The notes under the pieces are model-generated. The model was not told where the DNA came from. It was given only the letters and a program-made list of their open reading frames with translations, and made no database searches. From Euborellia annulipes (taxonomy: Eukaryota > Arthropoda > Insecta > Dermaptera > Anisolabididae): a stretch of 64,000 nucleotides of DNA. Positions 1-10,544 of the stretch are shown here, one piece after another (the first letter of the stretch is position 1; each line of letters starts with the position of its first letter). The DNA lies in the NCBI GenBank assembly GCA_023213315.1, contig JAKCPI010011779.1, positions 1-64,000 on the forward strand. The letters run 5' to 3'. Made by a program: the position numbers and the translations under genes.

Positions 1-224
1 AAAATTTTTCTGCGGAAAATTTTTTTTTCAAGAAACTATATTTTTTTTCACACGAAATTTTTTGCGGAACATTTTTTCTATTGAGGAACCAAAGTTGTCC
101 ATCCTACGGAAAAATTTGTTGCGCTGATGTCTGTATATCCCTATATATGTATATGTGTTTGGGAAATTTCGGGGGGGGGGCCCGGGCCCCCTCGGCCCCC
201 CCCCATAAATACGCCCCTGATTCA
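1..224. other. AT-rich start with hAT-like end fragment
   Basis: T-rich simple sequence gives way to a G10 run and a C-rich stretch at 168-205. The segment CCATAAATACGCCCCTGA next to it resembles the right end of a hAT-type MITE (reading CAGGGGCGTATTTATGG on the other strand). It sits directly against the ATTCATGTCAAAAATTCG stretch of Repeat A, suggesting an insertion into Repeat A. The left end is not clear. Confidence 0.4.
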
Positions 225-965
225 TGTCAAAAATTCGATGTCGAGATTTTGATGGATATACACATTTTGGGGTCCCCTGAATCCAAAAAAGTTGTTTTCG
301 CAACATGGTCTGTCTGTGAACAAAATATCTCAAGAATGAAAAGAGCTAGGAAGTTGAAATTTTATATTTAAGTTAGGCACCTCCCTGGTACGTGACACGA
401 ATCTTTTGAACAAAATCAACAGTACTTTACTGATGTATTTCTTCAGTTTTTTTACTTTCTCTTACCTCTATATATGTTAATATATATAGAGAGAGAAAGT
501 ATTGCGATCATGTCAAAAATTCGATGTCGAGATTTTGATGGATATACATGTTTTGAGGTCCCCTGAGTCCAAAAAAGTGGGTCCCGCAAATTGGTCTCTG
601 TGTGTGTATGTATGTATGTATGTGTGTCTGTATGTGTGGACAGATTTTTAGCATGAAGGAATTGAGCTACCGGATTGAAATTTTATATTTAACTTAGGTA
701 CCTTCCCACACGCTCAAAATAAGCTTTTGAACAAAATCGGCCAAAAAGTACTAGTACTTTACTGATGTACTTTTTCAGTTTTTTTCGATTTTCTCAAAAT
801 TCCCTCCAAGGATTTTTTTTAAAATTCAAAAATCAATTATTTTTTAGATGCTCTTTAAAATGTATATTCTCATTTTGCCGTTGAAATCTTCTGAAGACCA
901 CTTTACTCTTGTTCTTCATAGGAAAGATAGAAATGGTTGCCATGGTAACGGAATTTAAATCTTTT
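225..965 (+). repeat. Repeat A, two overlapping tandem copies
   Basis: Two successive left parts of the dominant interspersed repeat. Shared landmarks, in order: the hairpin ACTTTCTCTTACC ... AGAGAAAGT (458-510), CAAAAATTCGATGTCGAG, a GTCTGTGTGTG-like microsatellite, GAAATTTTATATTTAA, AAGTACTAGTACTTTACTGA, ATGCTCTTTAAAATGTATAT and GGTTGCCATGGTAAC. The first copy lacks its hairpin and stops near 470, where the second begins. Open frames here come from the repeat and are not genes. Confidence 0.8.
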
Positions 966-1354
966 TCTTTTTATTAGATTAAAAATCAATTATTATTTAA
1001 ATTCCCATTTTTTTTAAATTTATTTGTGTCTTTAATTGTTTCAAAGAAAACATATATGTCTCTCTCTCACTTGCAAACATTATCGTCTCTCTCTACTCTT
1101 TTTAAATTCCCTTTCCACCTCATCTTCGCATAGGAACAATGTTAATTTCCTATAGGGATTTGTATGTTAATTTCTATTCAAAAGGGGGTCCCCTTTGGAA
1201 CTTTTTAGGCATTTAAAATTTTTTTTCTCCAATTCTTATGAAATTTTGTATTTATTTACGATTCTATATTGTGTATAAAATGTCCAAATATGAGATTAAA
1301 ATTTTGACAAATAACCATAGTTTATTTGAAGCAGTCAACAATTAAAATGCAAGT

Positions 1355-1800
1355 TTGAAACTAAGGTGCTATCGGAAACTAAATATATCTCGACACAAAA
1401 AATCTGGTGTGACCAGCACAGTGCGCAACTTTCTCTTACCGAAGGGTAAGAGAAAGTTGTGTGCTGTGCGCCAGTCACACCAGATTTTTTTTTTTATTTT
1501 TTTAAAATTCGCCCTAACGATTTTGATTAAAATTCAAAATAAAATTATATTTTTATGCTCTTTCAAATTTATATTCTCATTTTGCTCTCAAAATTGTTTG
1601 AAGACCACTTTACTCTTGTTTGTACTTCATAGGAGAGAAAGGAGAATTGGTTGGCGTGGTAACAAAATATAAAAATTTTCCATATGTTTATAAATTATAT
1701 ATCTAGAATTTTAATATATCGGTGGAAACTATATATATCTCGACACAAAAATCTGGTGTGTCATGCACAGAACACAGATTTCAATTACCGTTTCTACAAG
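1355..1800 (+). repeat. Repeat A right-end hairpin plus second partial copy
   Basis: From about 1398 to 1490 there is a nearly perfect hairpin: AATCTGGTGTGACCAG at one side and CAGTCACACCAGATT at the other, with ACTTTCTCTTACC/GGTAAGAGAAAGT facing a 4-base loop. This is the right terminus of Repeat A. It is followed by another internal segment of the same repeat, ending with a second ATCTGGTGTG at about 1750. Confidence 0.8.
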
Positions 1801-2086
1801 AATTGTATATTTTGTTTGAATTAAATTTTATATTTGACAATTAAAACTTAGTGGAGATAGGTACCATTTAGTTTCATCTCTAATTACCTTTTTACTGGGG
1901 ATGGATGTTATCTTTTGATAAAAGAAAGAAAAATTCTTAAAGATCTTCTCTTTTGCAAATTTGTGGGACTTCATCCAAATGTGATTCACAGCTGAACTGA
2001 AATTTTTTTTTTTTGCAATCTTATAGAGAACATAATGAACAGCCCTGGACTTAAATCCCAAATTGGGAGGCTAAAAATATTTTGTG

Positions 2087-2103
2087 TGTGTGTGTGTGTG
2101 TGT
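2087..2103. repeat. (TG)n microsatellite
   Basis: Short dinucleotide run, about eight TG units, followed by alternating TA sequence. Confidence 0.9.
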
Positions 2104-2192
2104 CTATATAAATATATATGTTAGCCTATATATATAGTGCTACGTATGAGTGTAAAACTTTTCCTAATTCTCTTTCTTTTTTTTCTTTCTAG

Positions 2193-2319
2193 TCTTACCT
2201 GCTGCGATTGTCTGCTTGACTCAGTCGACAAAGCATCGCCTTTAGTGTGCAGAGAGGGCTTGACATTGTTACAGGGCCGTGTCTCTCCGGCCCAGGATTC
2301 CGACAATTTCTATATTTCG
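2193..2319 (+). CDS. Candidate exon, unknown small secreted peptide
   Basis: Not recognised. A polypyrimidine tract ending TTTCTAG precedes an open 127-nt block of clearly higher GC than its surroundings, which ends at a consensus donor (TTTCG/GTAAGT). The open frame (one base plus 42 codons) includes LTCCDCLLDSVDKASPL and a run ending QDSDNFYIS. If the frame is instead read without the acceptor, an ATG at 2146 gives a hydrophobic signal-peptide-like start (SVKLFLILFLFFLSS) running into the same cysteine-rich block. A further acceptor, TTTTCCAG, lies at 2384-2391, before the tandem repeat below. This could be a small gene, an exon of a retroelement, or chance. Confidence 0.25.
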
Positions 2320-2472
2320 GTAAGTAACATTTTTTTCACTAGATTCTTAGAACTCTAAGGGATAGATTCTTACACAAATTTTCTTTTCCAGGTTTGTCTT
2401 CCCCCAGTGCAATTGTGATCAGTGTTAAGTGTTAAGTGTTCAGTGTTTAACTTTCAACTAGTGCAATCAACT

Positions 2473-2569
2473 GGATCAGCTCTACGAGTGCAGGGAGCTA
2501 CGATGGATCAGCTCTACGAGTGCAGGGAGCTTCGATGGATCAGCTCTACGAGTGGCAAGGAGCTTCGAG
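2473..2569 (+). repeat. 32-bp tandem repeat, three units
   Basis: Units begin at 2473, 2505 and 2537, each starting GGATCAGCTCTACGAGTG and followed by a variable CAGGGAGCTACGAT-like half. The third unit has a one-base shift (GTGGCAAGG). The block lies between a TTTTCCAG acceptor-like site and a GGAGGTGAAT donor-like site, in a GC-richer island. Confidence 0.85.
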
Positions 2570-2739
2570 CGCCCGTCAACCCCTCAGGAGGTGAATATTT
2601 TACTCTCTAATCATATACCACACATAAATTCAAAAATATATAAATTATCTTATTCTAATTTCATTTTTTTCTTTTTTTGTTACAGATTCCTGAGGGTCAA
2701 CAGAACAAAGGTATTAAGCATGGTGCAAGAATTTTGAAG

Positions 2740-3060
2740 GGGGTAGATTAGATTAGCTTTTATTAGGATGTTTCTTTTTTCCAGCTGACCCCAAATAGAA
2801 TTAGCTCTTTTTTAAAATCAATCAACAATACATTTTTTTAATAGATAATTTGCAGAAATAATCGTTTTATAGAATAAATTAAAAATAAAATAATTTTTAT
2901 TTTTAATTAATTTGCATTTTAAAATTTTCATTTCTAAATAATTTCTTAATTAAATTTTAATTTCATTAAAAAAGTTTTCAAAAAAAGTTTTCAAAAATTT
3001 GATATAAATTTTTATAAAAATTTTTTGCTAAAAATTTAACTTAATTTTTTTAAATTTTAA
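2740..3060. other. AT-rich sequence, no gene seen
   Basis: Mainly A/T simple sequence with poly-A/T tracts; nothing identifiable. Confidence 0.7.
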
Positions 3061-4050
3061 TAAAAATTAGATTAGACTTCCTCCACGCCTGCGTCGGGGG
3101 AGGGGATGCCTCTCTCTCCTGCACCGGGGGACATCATCAACTTGGTACCTAGAACTTAAGGTGTGATTTATATACGAATACAAATGTATTCACTTTTTTG
3201 TTTCTATAATTTGAAAATTCATTTTCACACCTTAATTGTAGTTTATTAGTTTAAATATAGAGGGCGGGAGGGATGCACCATGCCGACGATAGGGATTTTA
3301 TTTTTGAACCTGCAGCTACTGCTCATGAAGCCAATTGTGGAGAAATCAACGAGAACATTCACTTTAGGCTTCTGTTGGATATTCGTCGTTGTTATTAGCT
3401 TCAGGTGTCTTCTCTAGTCTTTAGTTAGTTTGTTTTGTTAGGGGCCCTTGGTTGTATTTGTATTTAGGATCCATCAGAGAGGTAAAATGAAATATATTCT
3501 CGTTGATTTGCCCATGAACGATTCATAAGGAGATGCGGTCAGATCTGATTGAGAGATTGAGGCCCAGGTTCTCAAGTGTCTTGTGTTTGCGAAAAGACGT
3601 CTGATAAAGACGCAAAGGGTGTCTGGATGTTTTTGTATCTTTGAGGTTGGGTTTGAGGTGGCTCTATGGGTAAACGAGGCTCAGGGAGGGATGTCGTTTT
3701 TCCAGGGATAGCCTGGATGTAAATAACGCATACCCTTAAGGCCAGGGACAGGCCCGAGGGCCCCGCCGATCTGATGGTGGGGACCGGGTATATACAATTA
3801 CAATTCGTTCGTATCTTTAGTTAGGCTAGGTAGGATCTCCTTCACCAAGCCCCCTGGTCTCTCGTTTACTCGTAATCCAAAAAATCACGTTCATTCTCAC
3901 TGATATGATTTCTTCAGGCACCCGACCTACGGTTTTTCGAAAATCGCAATTCTTTTTTTGAAATTTCGCATACGATGATGCAAATAATAAAAAGAATTGT
4001 TCGCGAATTTTGGCCTAAATTCTTTTTTAAATATCTTTCCAAATTTTGTT
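3060..4050. other. GC-richer unassigned block
   Basis: About 900 bp of higher complexity than its surroundings. It contains a 41-codon open frame from an ATG at 3273 to a stop at 3396-3398 (starting MHHADDRDF) and GC-rich stretches such as GGCCAGGGACAGGCCCGAG near 3742. It could be the 3' untranslated part of a retrotransposon or a decayed gene. No domain was recognised. Confidence 0.3.
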
Positions 4051-4059
4051 TTTGTTTTA

Positions 4060-5460
4060 TTTTATAGAAAAAGAAGTCTCCAAGATTAAATATTATGTGA
4101 AATTTGAATAAGTAAGTAAATTTTATATAGCCTACAATAGTTATTAAAATAAAAAGAGAAAAATTAATTCAAATTTTATATTTTTCAGATGACTTATATT
4201 TTCTTGACGTTCTTGTTTTCATTTTGGTTAAATAAAAACATCAACTTATTAATACAAATGAAGCAAACATTTTCGCTTAAGTGTGTATCATTATCATCTA
4301 TTGGTATCTAGTCATCGAATTTTGTTGTTTTGAATCTTTTAATATACACAGTAAGTAATACAAATTGAAGGCGCCCCTCCTAGAATTTGCCCTTTTTGGG
4401 ATAGGTACACCACTGTTTATTTGAGCTTGTGAGGGGGGGGATCAAATTTGACAATTTTTGCTGCATTTTTATATTTCTTAAAACCGCGAACTCATTTTTT
4501 TTAAATGAATTTTTCTATTTTTTTTAAATATATTTTATAAATATATATTGTGAAGTGCACATAAAAGAAGTCTTCAAGATTAATTATCACGCGATTTAAT
4601 GAAGTAAGTAAATTTCATATACATAAAAATAAAACGAGCTATTAAAACTAATTCAAATCTTATATTTTTCAGATGACTTCTATTTCCTTGACGTTGCTAT
4701 CAACTCATCGAATTTTGTTTTTGTTGTTTTGGATCTTTTAATTTACACAGTAAGTAAACACAAATTAAAGGCGCCCCTTTTGGAATTTGCCCTTTGGGGG
4801 TTAGGTACCCCACTGTTTATTTGAGCTTGAGATGGATGATCAAATTTGACAATTTCTGCTGCATATTAAATTTCTTACAAATGCGAACTCATTTTTACTT
4901 TTTAAAATGAATTTTTCTATTTTTTTTTAATTTATTTTTAATATATATTATAAATACGTATTGTGAAGTGCACATAAAAAAAGAAGTCTTCAAGATTAAT
5001 TTTTAATGCAGAAGTAAGTAAATTTTCATTAAGTAATATAATCAAAATATGGAAATTATTATTATTATTATTATTTTTTTTTTTTTAGGTAAATTGGTGA
5101 GGATTGGTGGGCTATGAGGGGAGGAGGAGGCCCAAAAATTAAAATAATCTTACAATTTTTCGAATTATAAGTAAATATCATACATAATAGTTATTGATAT
5201 TAAAATAAAATGAGCTAAACTAATTCAAATTTTATATTTTTCAGATGGCACATTTCCTTGACGTTATTTTTTTCATTTTGCTTAAATAAAAACAAATTTA
5301 TTTAATAATACAAATGAAGGAAACATTTTGGCTTAAGAGCGTATCATTATCATCAAGTGGTATCTACTCATCGAATTTTGTTGTTGGAGCTTTTAATATA
5401 CACAGTAAGTAAATTAAAGGCACCTTTTTGAAATTTGCCCTTTTAGAGTTAGTTAGCTAC
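4060..5460 (+). repeat. Three degenerate tandem units of about 0.4-0.5 kb
   Basis: Three successive units (about 4060-4560, 4560-4975 and 4975-5460) share, in the same order: AAGAAGTCT(C/T)CAAGATTAA, a GAAGTAAGTAAATTT stretch, ATTTTTCAGATG followed by CCTTGACGTT, CATCGAATTTTGTT, ATACACAGTAAGTAA, and GGCGCCCCT leading to AATTTGCCCTTT. The last unit carries an extra ATT/poly-T and purine-rich insertion at about 5050-5140. A fourth partial unit was not seen. Confidence 0.75.
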
Positions 5461-5464
5461 GCCA

Positions 5465-5825
5465 CTTTTTATTACTTTCTCTTACATATATGTTAATATA
5501 TAGAGAAAATATTGGTTCTATGTCAAAAATTCGAGATTTGTGTCGAAATATATTTAGTTTCCACCAGTAAGCCTACGGTACATTAGAATTAAAGATATAC
5601 AATTTATAAACTTCAGAAAATATTTATATTTTATCACCATGGCAACCGTTTTTCCTATCTTTCTTACGAAGTACAAGAGTAAAGTGGTCTTCAGAACATT
5701 TCAAGGGCAAAATGAAAATATACATTTTAAACAGCGTCTAAAAAATAATTGATTTTTGAATTTTAATCAAAATCGTTGGAGCGAAATTTTAGAAAATCGA
5801 AAAAAAAAAACCGCCCTGGAAAGTA
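5465..5825. repeat. Repeat A, left end joined to inverted body
   Basis: The left hairpin (ACTTTCTCTTAC, 5464 onward) and AAAAATTCGAG run directly into a minus-oriented Repeat A body (TGTCGAAATATATTTAGT ... CATGGCAACC ... AAAATCGAAAA). The joint shows internal deletion plus inversion. Confidence 0.7.
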
Positions 5826-5849
5826 AATCGCTACAGTTCTAGCGATTCC

Positions 5850-6190
5850 AAGTAGATCCTCAATATTACTCGAAAGGACATTCTTAAAAGCTCTAATGAA
5901 CACATTCGTGTTAAATTTAACGTTTGTTTTTAGAGAATAGACCTGTATAAGCTTTATTTATGAGTGCCTGTAGGGCTTTACTCAATTGGGTCTGTTTGAT
6001 TCGTGTTATTCCAGTTTGTCTTTACTCTTTACAATAGTTTGGGTGTGAATGTTAAATATTAATCAAATGTAATCCCAAAATACCTCACAAAATGTATATG
6101 CAACAATTCATTCGATACAATATTATAATTATAAACAATATTGTAAGGTTTGGAGGGAAAGTGGTGTAGGTTTTCCGTGAAACATATTTA
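5850..6190 (-). pseudogene. Decayed non-LTR retrotransposon reverse-transcriptase fragment
   Basis: On the minus strand, around 6086-6040, one frame gives VRYFGITFD followed (after a stop) by YLTFTPKLL and RVKT. This resembles the (V)KYLGVTLD...LTW..H.. segment near the C-terminal side of LINE reverse transcriptases. A neighbouring frame continues LSKALQALINKAYTGLFSKN. There are several stops and at least one frameshift, so it is a relic. Clade is uncertain (Jockey/I-like by motif). Confidence 0.4.
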
Positions 6191-6473
6191 TAAGTAAAAA
6201 TTATTTAGGATATGTGAGGTTTCTCTAAGTTGTAAATGAAAGAAATATTGAATTTCTAACTCGATATATTTCGGGCTATTAACCCATCTTCTGGACTACA
6301 TGTGACTGAGTGAATAAAAGAGAGTAGATGCAGCCAGGCTTAGGTAGGAGGGGCTTAAATAGGAGTGGGGGAGGGACATTTGTGAGTGCTTGCTTGGGAC
6401 TAGGGTTGCCTCTGGAGGGGACTGCCTATTCTAGGAAGGACTTTAATTTGCTTAGTTCAACTACCTTTGCTTA

Positions 6474-6756
6474 GGCGGAGTCAAAAAAATTTCAAGACGT
6501 ATGCAGCCAAAAATATTTCTTTTATTATGCCGTTCCATGCTGACGTTTCGACCATTGGTCTAGGTCATCTTCAGATGAAAATATATACATACCTTACAAT
6601 TAATCACGTCACGACTCTAGAGAATAGCATCCGACAATTTGAGATATTTTCCTCTGAAGATGGCATAGACCAGAGGCCGAAAAGTTAGCCTGGAACGACT
6701 AATAAAAGAAATATTTTTGGCTGCATACGCCTTGAAATTTTTTTTTTGACTCCGCC
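6474..6756. mobile_element. Palindromic MITE with GGCGGAGTC ends
   Basis: Long inverted repeats: GGCGGAGTCAAAAAAA at the left and TTTTTTTGACTCCGCC at the right, continuing through GTATGCAGCCAAAAATATTT. The inner arms carry CGTTTCGACC/CTGAAGATGGCATAGACC-like sequence. A related end (AACTCCACCTTAAG) lies at about 7088. Target duplication not resolved. Confidence 0.75.
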
Positions 6757-7518
6757 TTTATATACAATATTTGAAGATATTTATGATAATTGCTTACAAA
6801 TAAAATATTTTCAACTTTTTTTTAAAAGAAAACGGAATACGCAAGGTATTACTATATATATGAATTAAAACTTACCAGACATCCCATTTTGATCCGTCTT
6901 GAAGGCAGCGTCTCATTCAATTTAGTTAATAAAAAAAAAGTCAGTCGAAATTATAAAAAAACAAAAATTTCAAAAAAAAGAACAAATATGTTAAATAACT
7001 TTTTTGTGTTTAAGTAACAAAAAAAAGCGGATTAAGACATTTCTCGATAAAATCGATCATCCACAAAGAGAAATTTTTATTTTTTTTAACTCCACCTTAA
7101 GCGCTAGCTTAATCGTAATCCCTATGAATAGATAGATGAATTATGACGATCAAGGATTATTTTTTAAGAGCCGAAAAAAAAAATAAAAATAAAAATTCAA
7201 ATCGAATAGGAAAATATGATTTTTTTTTAAATCTATTAGTTTATTTTATTTTTTAAATGTTTTACTGACTGAATAACCGAGTTTGCAATATATATATATA
7301 TTTTTTTTTCATTTTTACTAATCCTCTCTGTAGCTTTGTTTTGAAACTTTACAGCAGTTAGTTTATTTCTATTGTGAATAAAAACAAAAAAAAATCATTT
7401 CATTTTTATTTTTATTTTGTTTATTCAAAAGGGTAAAAGGGGTTTTTATTAATTTTTTTTTTTAAATTATTTAATTTTTATTCAAGAATCATATCTCTAA
7501 GGGCGCAGAACCCCTTAA

Positions 7519-8279
7519 GGTAGACTTTGGCTTGGGCGGACGGCGGACGCGGACACCCGCGCCTTTGACTGAGACATGTGTCTTTCAATGGGAGTTCGTT
7601 CACTTGCGCGTTTTGCGGTCGACGGAGATTAGTCATTTTTACTTTCCCTTACCCTATATTGAAAATATATATAGAGAGAAAGTATTGTTTTCTATCCGGC
7701 TTGTCGCGCTCTTACTGAGAAATTCTGTCAGCCATCGTCCGTGGGAAACGGAATTTATTTAAATTATAATCATAAAAAATTAGTAATATAATTGAAAATA
7801 TTTACGGAAAACTTTTGATTATAGAATTTTATTTAAAAATTAAATTAACAAATATAAAAACATATACAGTATAATGATTTTTAAAAAATTTCAAGAATTT
7901 ATAAATTATTTCATTTAAATATTTATATTTTTTGAAATTTTTTGACTCAAATGCGATACTGTACCTATATACAATTTTTTATTTAACAAAATAGAAAACA
8001 ATCTTTCATAAATTTATAGGTTATTGTTATATTAATTTTTTTTAACAACAATATATTCAAAATATTATTTAGTAAAGGAAATCTCATGAAAAATGTAATA
8101 CAATGAATTATAAAAATATTTTTTTATAACTGACAGTCTTTGACGCGACACTTATAAATAAATAAATATATTTAATTTCAATTCTGACCGCCATAGTGAA
8201 AGACCATCGACGGACACGGTGGTGTGACGTCAATGGCGCGGCTGTCCGCGTCCGTCGTCCGCCCAAGCCAAATTCTACC
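7519..8279. mobile_element. TTAA-flanked element with GGTAGA ends
   Basis: Inverted termini of roughly 55 bp: GGTAGACTTTGGCTTGGGCG at the left and CGCCCAAGCCAAATTCTACC at the right, extending through CGGACGCGGAC / GTCCGCGTCCG. It is flanked by TTAA (7515-7518) and TTTA (8280-8283), consistent with a piggyBac-type TTAA target with one mutation. The interior is AT-rich and includes a Repeat A left hairpin (7636-7690). No transposase. Confidence 0.7.
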
Positions 8280-8289
8280 TTTAGGGTTG

Positions 8290-8964
8290 TTGTTTTCATA
8301 TTTTTTTATCTAAGGAAATGAGGGGTGTAATGAAGTCACGGGATGGCCTCAGGGACAGACATTGATTTAGCAACAGGTAAAAAATATTATTAGTATTCAT
8401 CAAATAAAAATTTTATTTATTTATCTTTCATTATTACATTCCAGCCATGAACAGACTATACTGAAAAAAAAATTCTTTATGATATGAGGTAATTTTATTT
8501 CCATTTTAATATATATTCATATATATATATATATATATCTTTTTTGTTTAAATAATTAAAATTGTCTTTACACTTATAATCTCTTTTAATAGCATTATTT
8601 ACTAAATATTTCTAAGTTAGGCAGGTACAATCCTCCTTATCTAAATAGACAGGTTCTTATCACTTATGTATAATACACATATGCACAGGAAATAACACAC
8701 TTGGGCTTTTCATTTAATGTTGTATTCACTTAAATCATATTATATTATTTGAAACAACAACTAAAGCAAAGAGAAGGATTATTTATATAAAATAAAAAAA
8801 GGTTGAATATCTACAAAAGAACATTGATTCATAATATAATATTAGAAGTGAATATACAACACCCATAAGAACATTTAGTTTTGAAACTGTTTTAAATGTT
8901 TCTATTTTATTTTATTATTTTTTTTTTTTTATTTATTTTATTAATATTATTTTTTTTTTTTTAG
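8290..8964. other. AT-rich interval, possible splice sites only
   Basis: Mostly A/T-rich. It contains an (AT)n tract at 8519-8539 and isolated acceptor- and donor-like motifs (GCAACAG/GTAAAA at 8374; TTACATTCCAG at 8433-8443), without a convincing open frame. Confidence 0.5.
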
Positions 8965-9086
8965 GCAACCAGATAAAACATATCGTTCAGTTTCAATTTC
9001 TTTAGGAAGCTTGGTATCTATTCCCGACAAAGGGCGGGTGCTGGTGTTGATGGCCGCGAATTTGTATAGTTTGCTACCTGATCCAG
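8965..9086 (+). CDS. Candidate exon of unknown gene
   Basis: Not recognised. A long T-tract ending TTAG/ precedes a 122-nt open block that ends at CCAG/GTATTT. The frame (one base, 40 codons, one base) contains SLGSLVSIPDKGRVLVLM and AANLYSLLPDP. The block, and the following 120 bp, are GC-rich against an AT-rich background. The opposite strand is also open from 9266 to 9018, so strand is uncertain. It may be an exon of an unidentified gene or transposon sequence. Confidence 0.22.
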
Positions 9087-9204
9087 GTATTTAGTTGGGC
9101 CAACACGCAAAGAATATTGAAAAGAACCTGAGACCAACCTTGCATCCGGATATCCCAACCACTGGACGCAGCCGAAACTGGACCTGCGGACAAAATTACG
9201 TTTC

Positions 9205-9285
9205 AATGTGAATTTTATACAAGAACAAAAAGAACATTCGACATCGAATTTTTTACATGATCGCAATACTTTCTCTGTATACTAT
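9205..9285 (-). repeat. Repeat A fragment
   Basis: CGACATCGAATTTTTTACAT and ATACTTTCTCTGTATA mark a short minus-oriented left end of Repeat A. Confidence 0.6.
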
Positions 9286-9363
9286 CTGTATCAATAAAAA
9301 ATATTAATCAAGCAGTCAACTCTAATGGTTAGAGAAAACAACTCCAAATCCAAATGCATTTAA

Positions 9364-9748
9364 GGTGCGCGTCTCGAAAAACGGTTAGAAAGCTATTGAC
9401 TACCGAGTTACTCGAGACGGCAAGAGATGGCGTTAGTTTTTTCCATTAGGAATACAAGGGATTCATTCTAGAGCTTCCAGCTAATTAATTAAGTTTGAAA
9501 AATTAATTATTCTTTAACACAATGATTACTAATTTAATTATCTACAACTTATAAAGCTCCTTTTTTAAAAATATCTTTTATTTAATGCGATTAATCTAAA
9601 AAAAATTTTTTTTTTTCGAAAATCAAAAAAAAGGGCTTCTATAAGTTGTAGATATTTTAAATAGCTTTAATTAAAAAAAAATTTGAGGTCGATAGCTTCA
9701 AAATTGTGGCCGCTGGAAACTCAAAATTAGCACCCCGAGACGCGCACC
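9364..9748 (+). mobile_element. TTAA MITE, copy 1 (GGTGCGCGTCTCG ends)
   Basis: 385 bp between exact TTAA duplications (9360-9363 and 9749-9752). Termini are GGTGCGCGTCTCG and CGAGACGCGCACC. The interior is AT-rich and carries CTACAACTTATAA-AGCTCC and CTTCTATAAGTTGTAG as an inner inverted repeat. Two further copies lie at 30963-31353 and 35032-35426 in opposite orientation. The TTAA target suggests piggyBac-type mobilisation. Confidence 0.85.
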
Positions 9749-10035
9749 TTAAGCTATGCAACCAACTCACAGATGCATGTATATTTGCTCATATAAGCAG
9801 AATACAGATAGTATTTCATATATGATTTAAGAACGCATAAAAGGTTCACCCTATTGACACATGAGGCGCAACTAATCAAGCACGCCTTGTAGTTATGCAA
9901 AACATTTACCTCGTCTGATAGATTTATGCCTATTTGCCAGGGATGTTTGAATAAACTTATATTTTCGTTCTAGAATTTTTGCTGCAATATTGTAGATGTC
10001 GATGTAGCAAGGGCGTTCGGAGGAGGGCTAATTTT

Positions 10036-10304
10036 TTTCTGGTGTGACTGGTCGCCACTGATCACACAACTTTCTCTTACTTTCGGTAATTTAAAGTTGC
10101 ATTCTGTACTTGTTTACCAGATTTTTTTGTGTCGAAATAGATTTAACACACACCCCAATAAAACATTTTGAAAAATCCACTTTTTTGGAATCAGGGACCC
10201 TCAAAACAAGTATTTTCTTCAATAGCCTATCCTCTACATCGAATTTTTGACACGATCGCAATATTACATATAGGCCCATACGTAAGAGAAAATAAAAATA
10301 TATG
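10036..10304 (-). repeat. Repeat A, minus orientation, right and left parts
   Basis: Begins with TTCTGGTGTGACTGG (right hairpin, degenerate), then jumps to AAAACATTTTG...CCACTTTTTTGGAATCAGGG and the CATCGAATTTTTGACA...GTAAGAGAAAATAAAAA left end. The internal body is deleted. Confidence 0.7.
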
Positions 10305-10306
10305 TA

Positions 10307-10539
10307 CAGTGAGCGTCACAATTAAGTCCCCACCGATAGCTTTAGCCTTAAGTATATGGTAAATGGTGAAATAATTTTAAATTTGAAAAGGTAAAATGAA
10401 AATCTATCTGTACCGAAATTTTCTAGGTTTGAACCTTGTAGGTTTCCATTTAAAAAATATATATTCTCTTTAAACAATGATACTATACCACATCTTAGGG
10501 CTAACGCATCGGGTGGGACTTAATTGTTGTCCCTCACTG
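10307..10539. mobile_element. Tc1-like MITE, copy 1 (CAGTGAGCG ends)
   Basis: TA-flanked (10305-10306, 10540-10541) element with inverted ends CAGTGAGCGTCACAATTAAG and CTTAATTGTTGTCCCTCACTG. Related copies lie at 52619-52816 and 59147-59342. No coding capacity. TA duplication and CAGTG-type ends suggest Tc1/mariner mobilisation. Confidence 0.8.
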
Positions 10540-10544
10540 TACAA

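Noticed and set aside
4060..5460. CRISPR-like array
   Set aside because: Units are hundreds of bases long, degenerate, and without short regular spacers. The window is eukaryotic.
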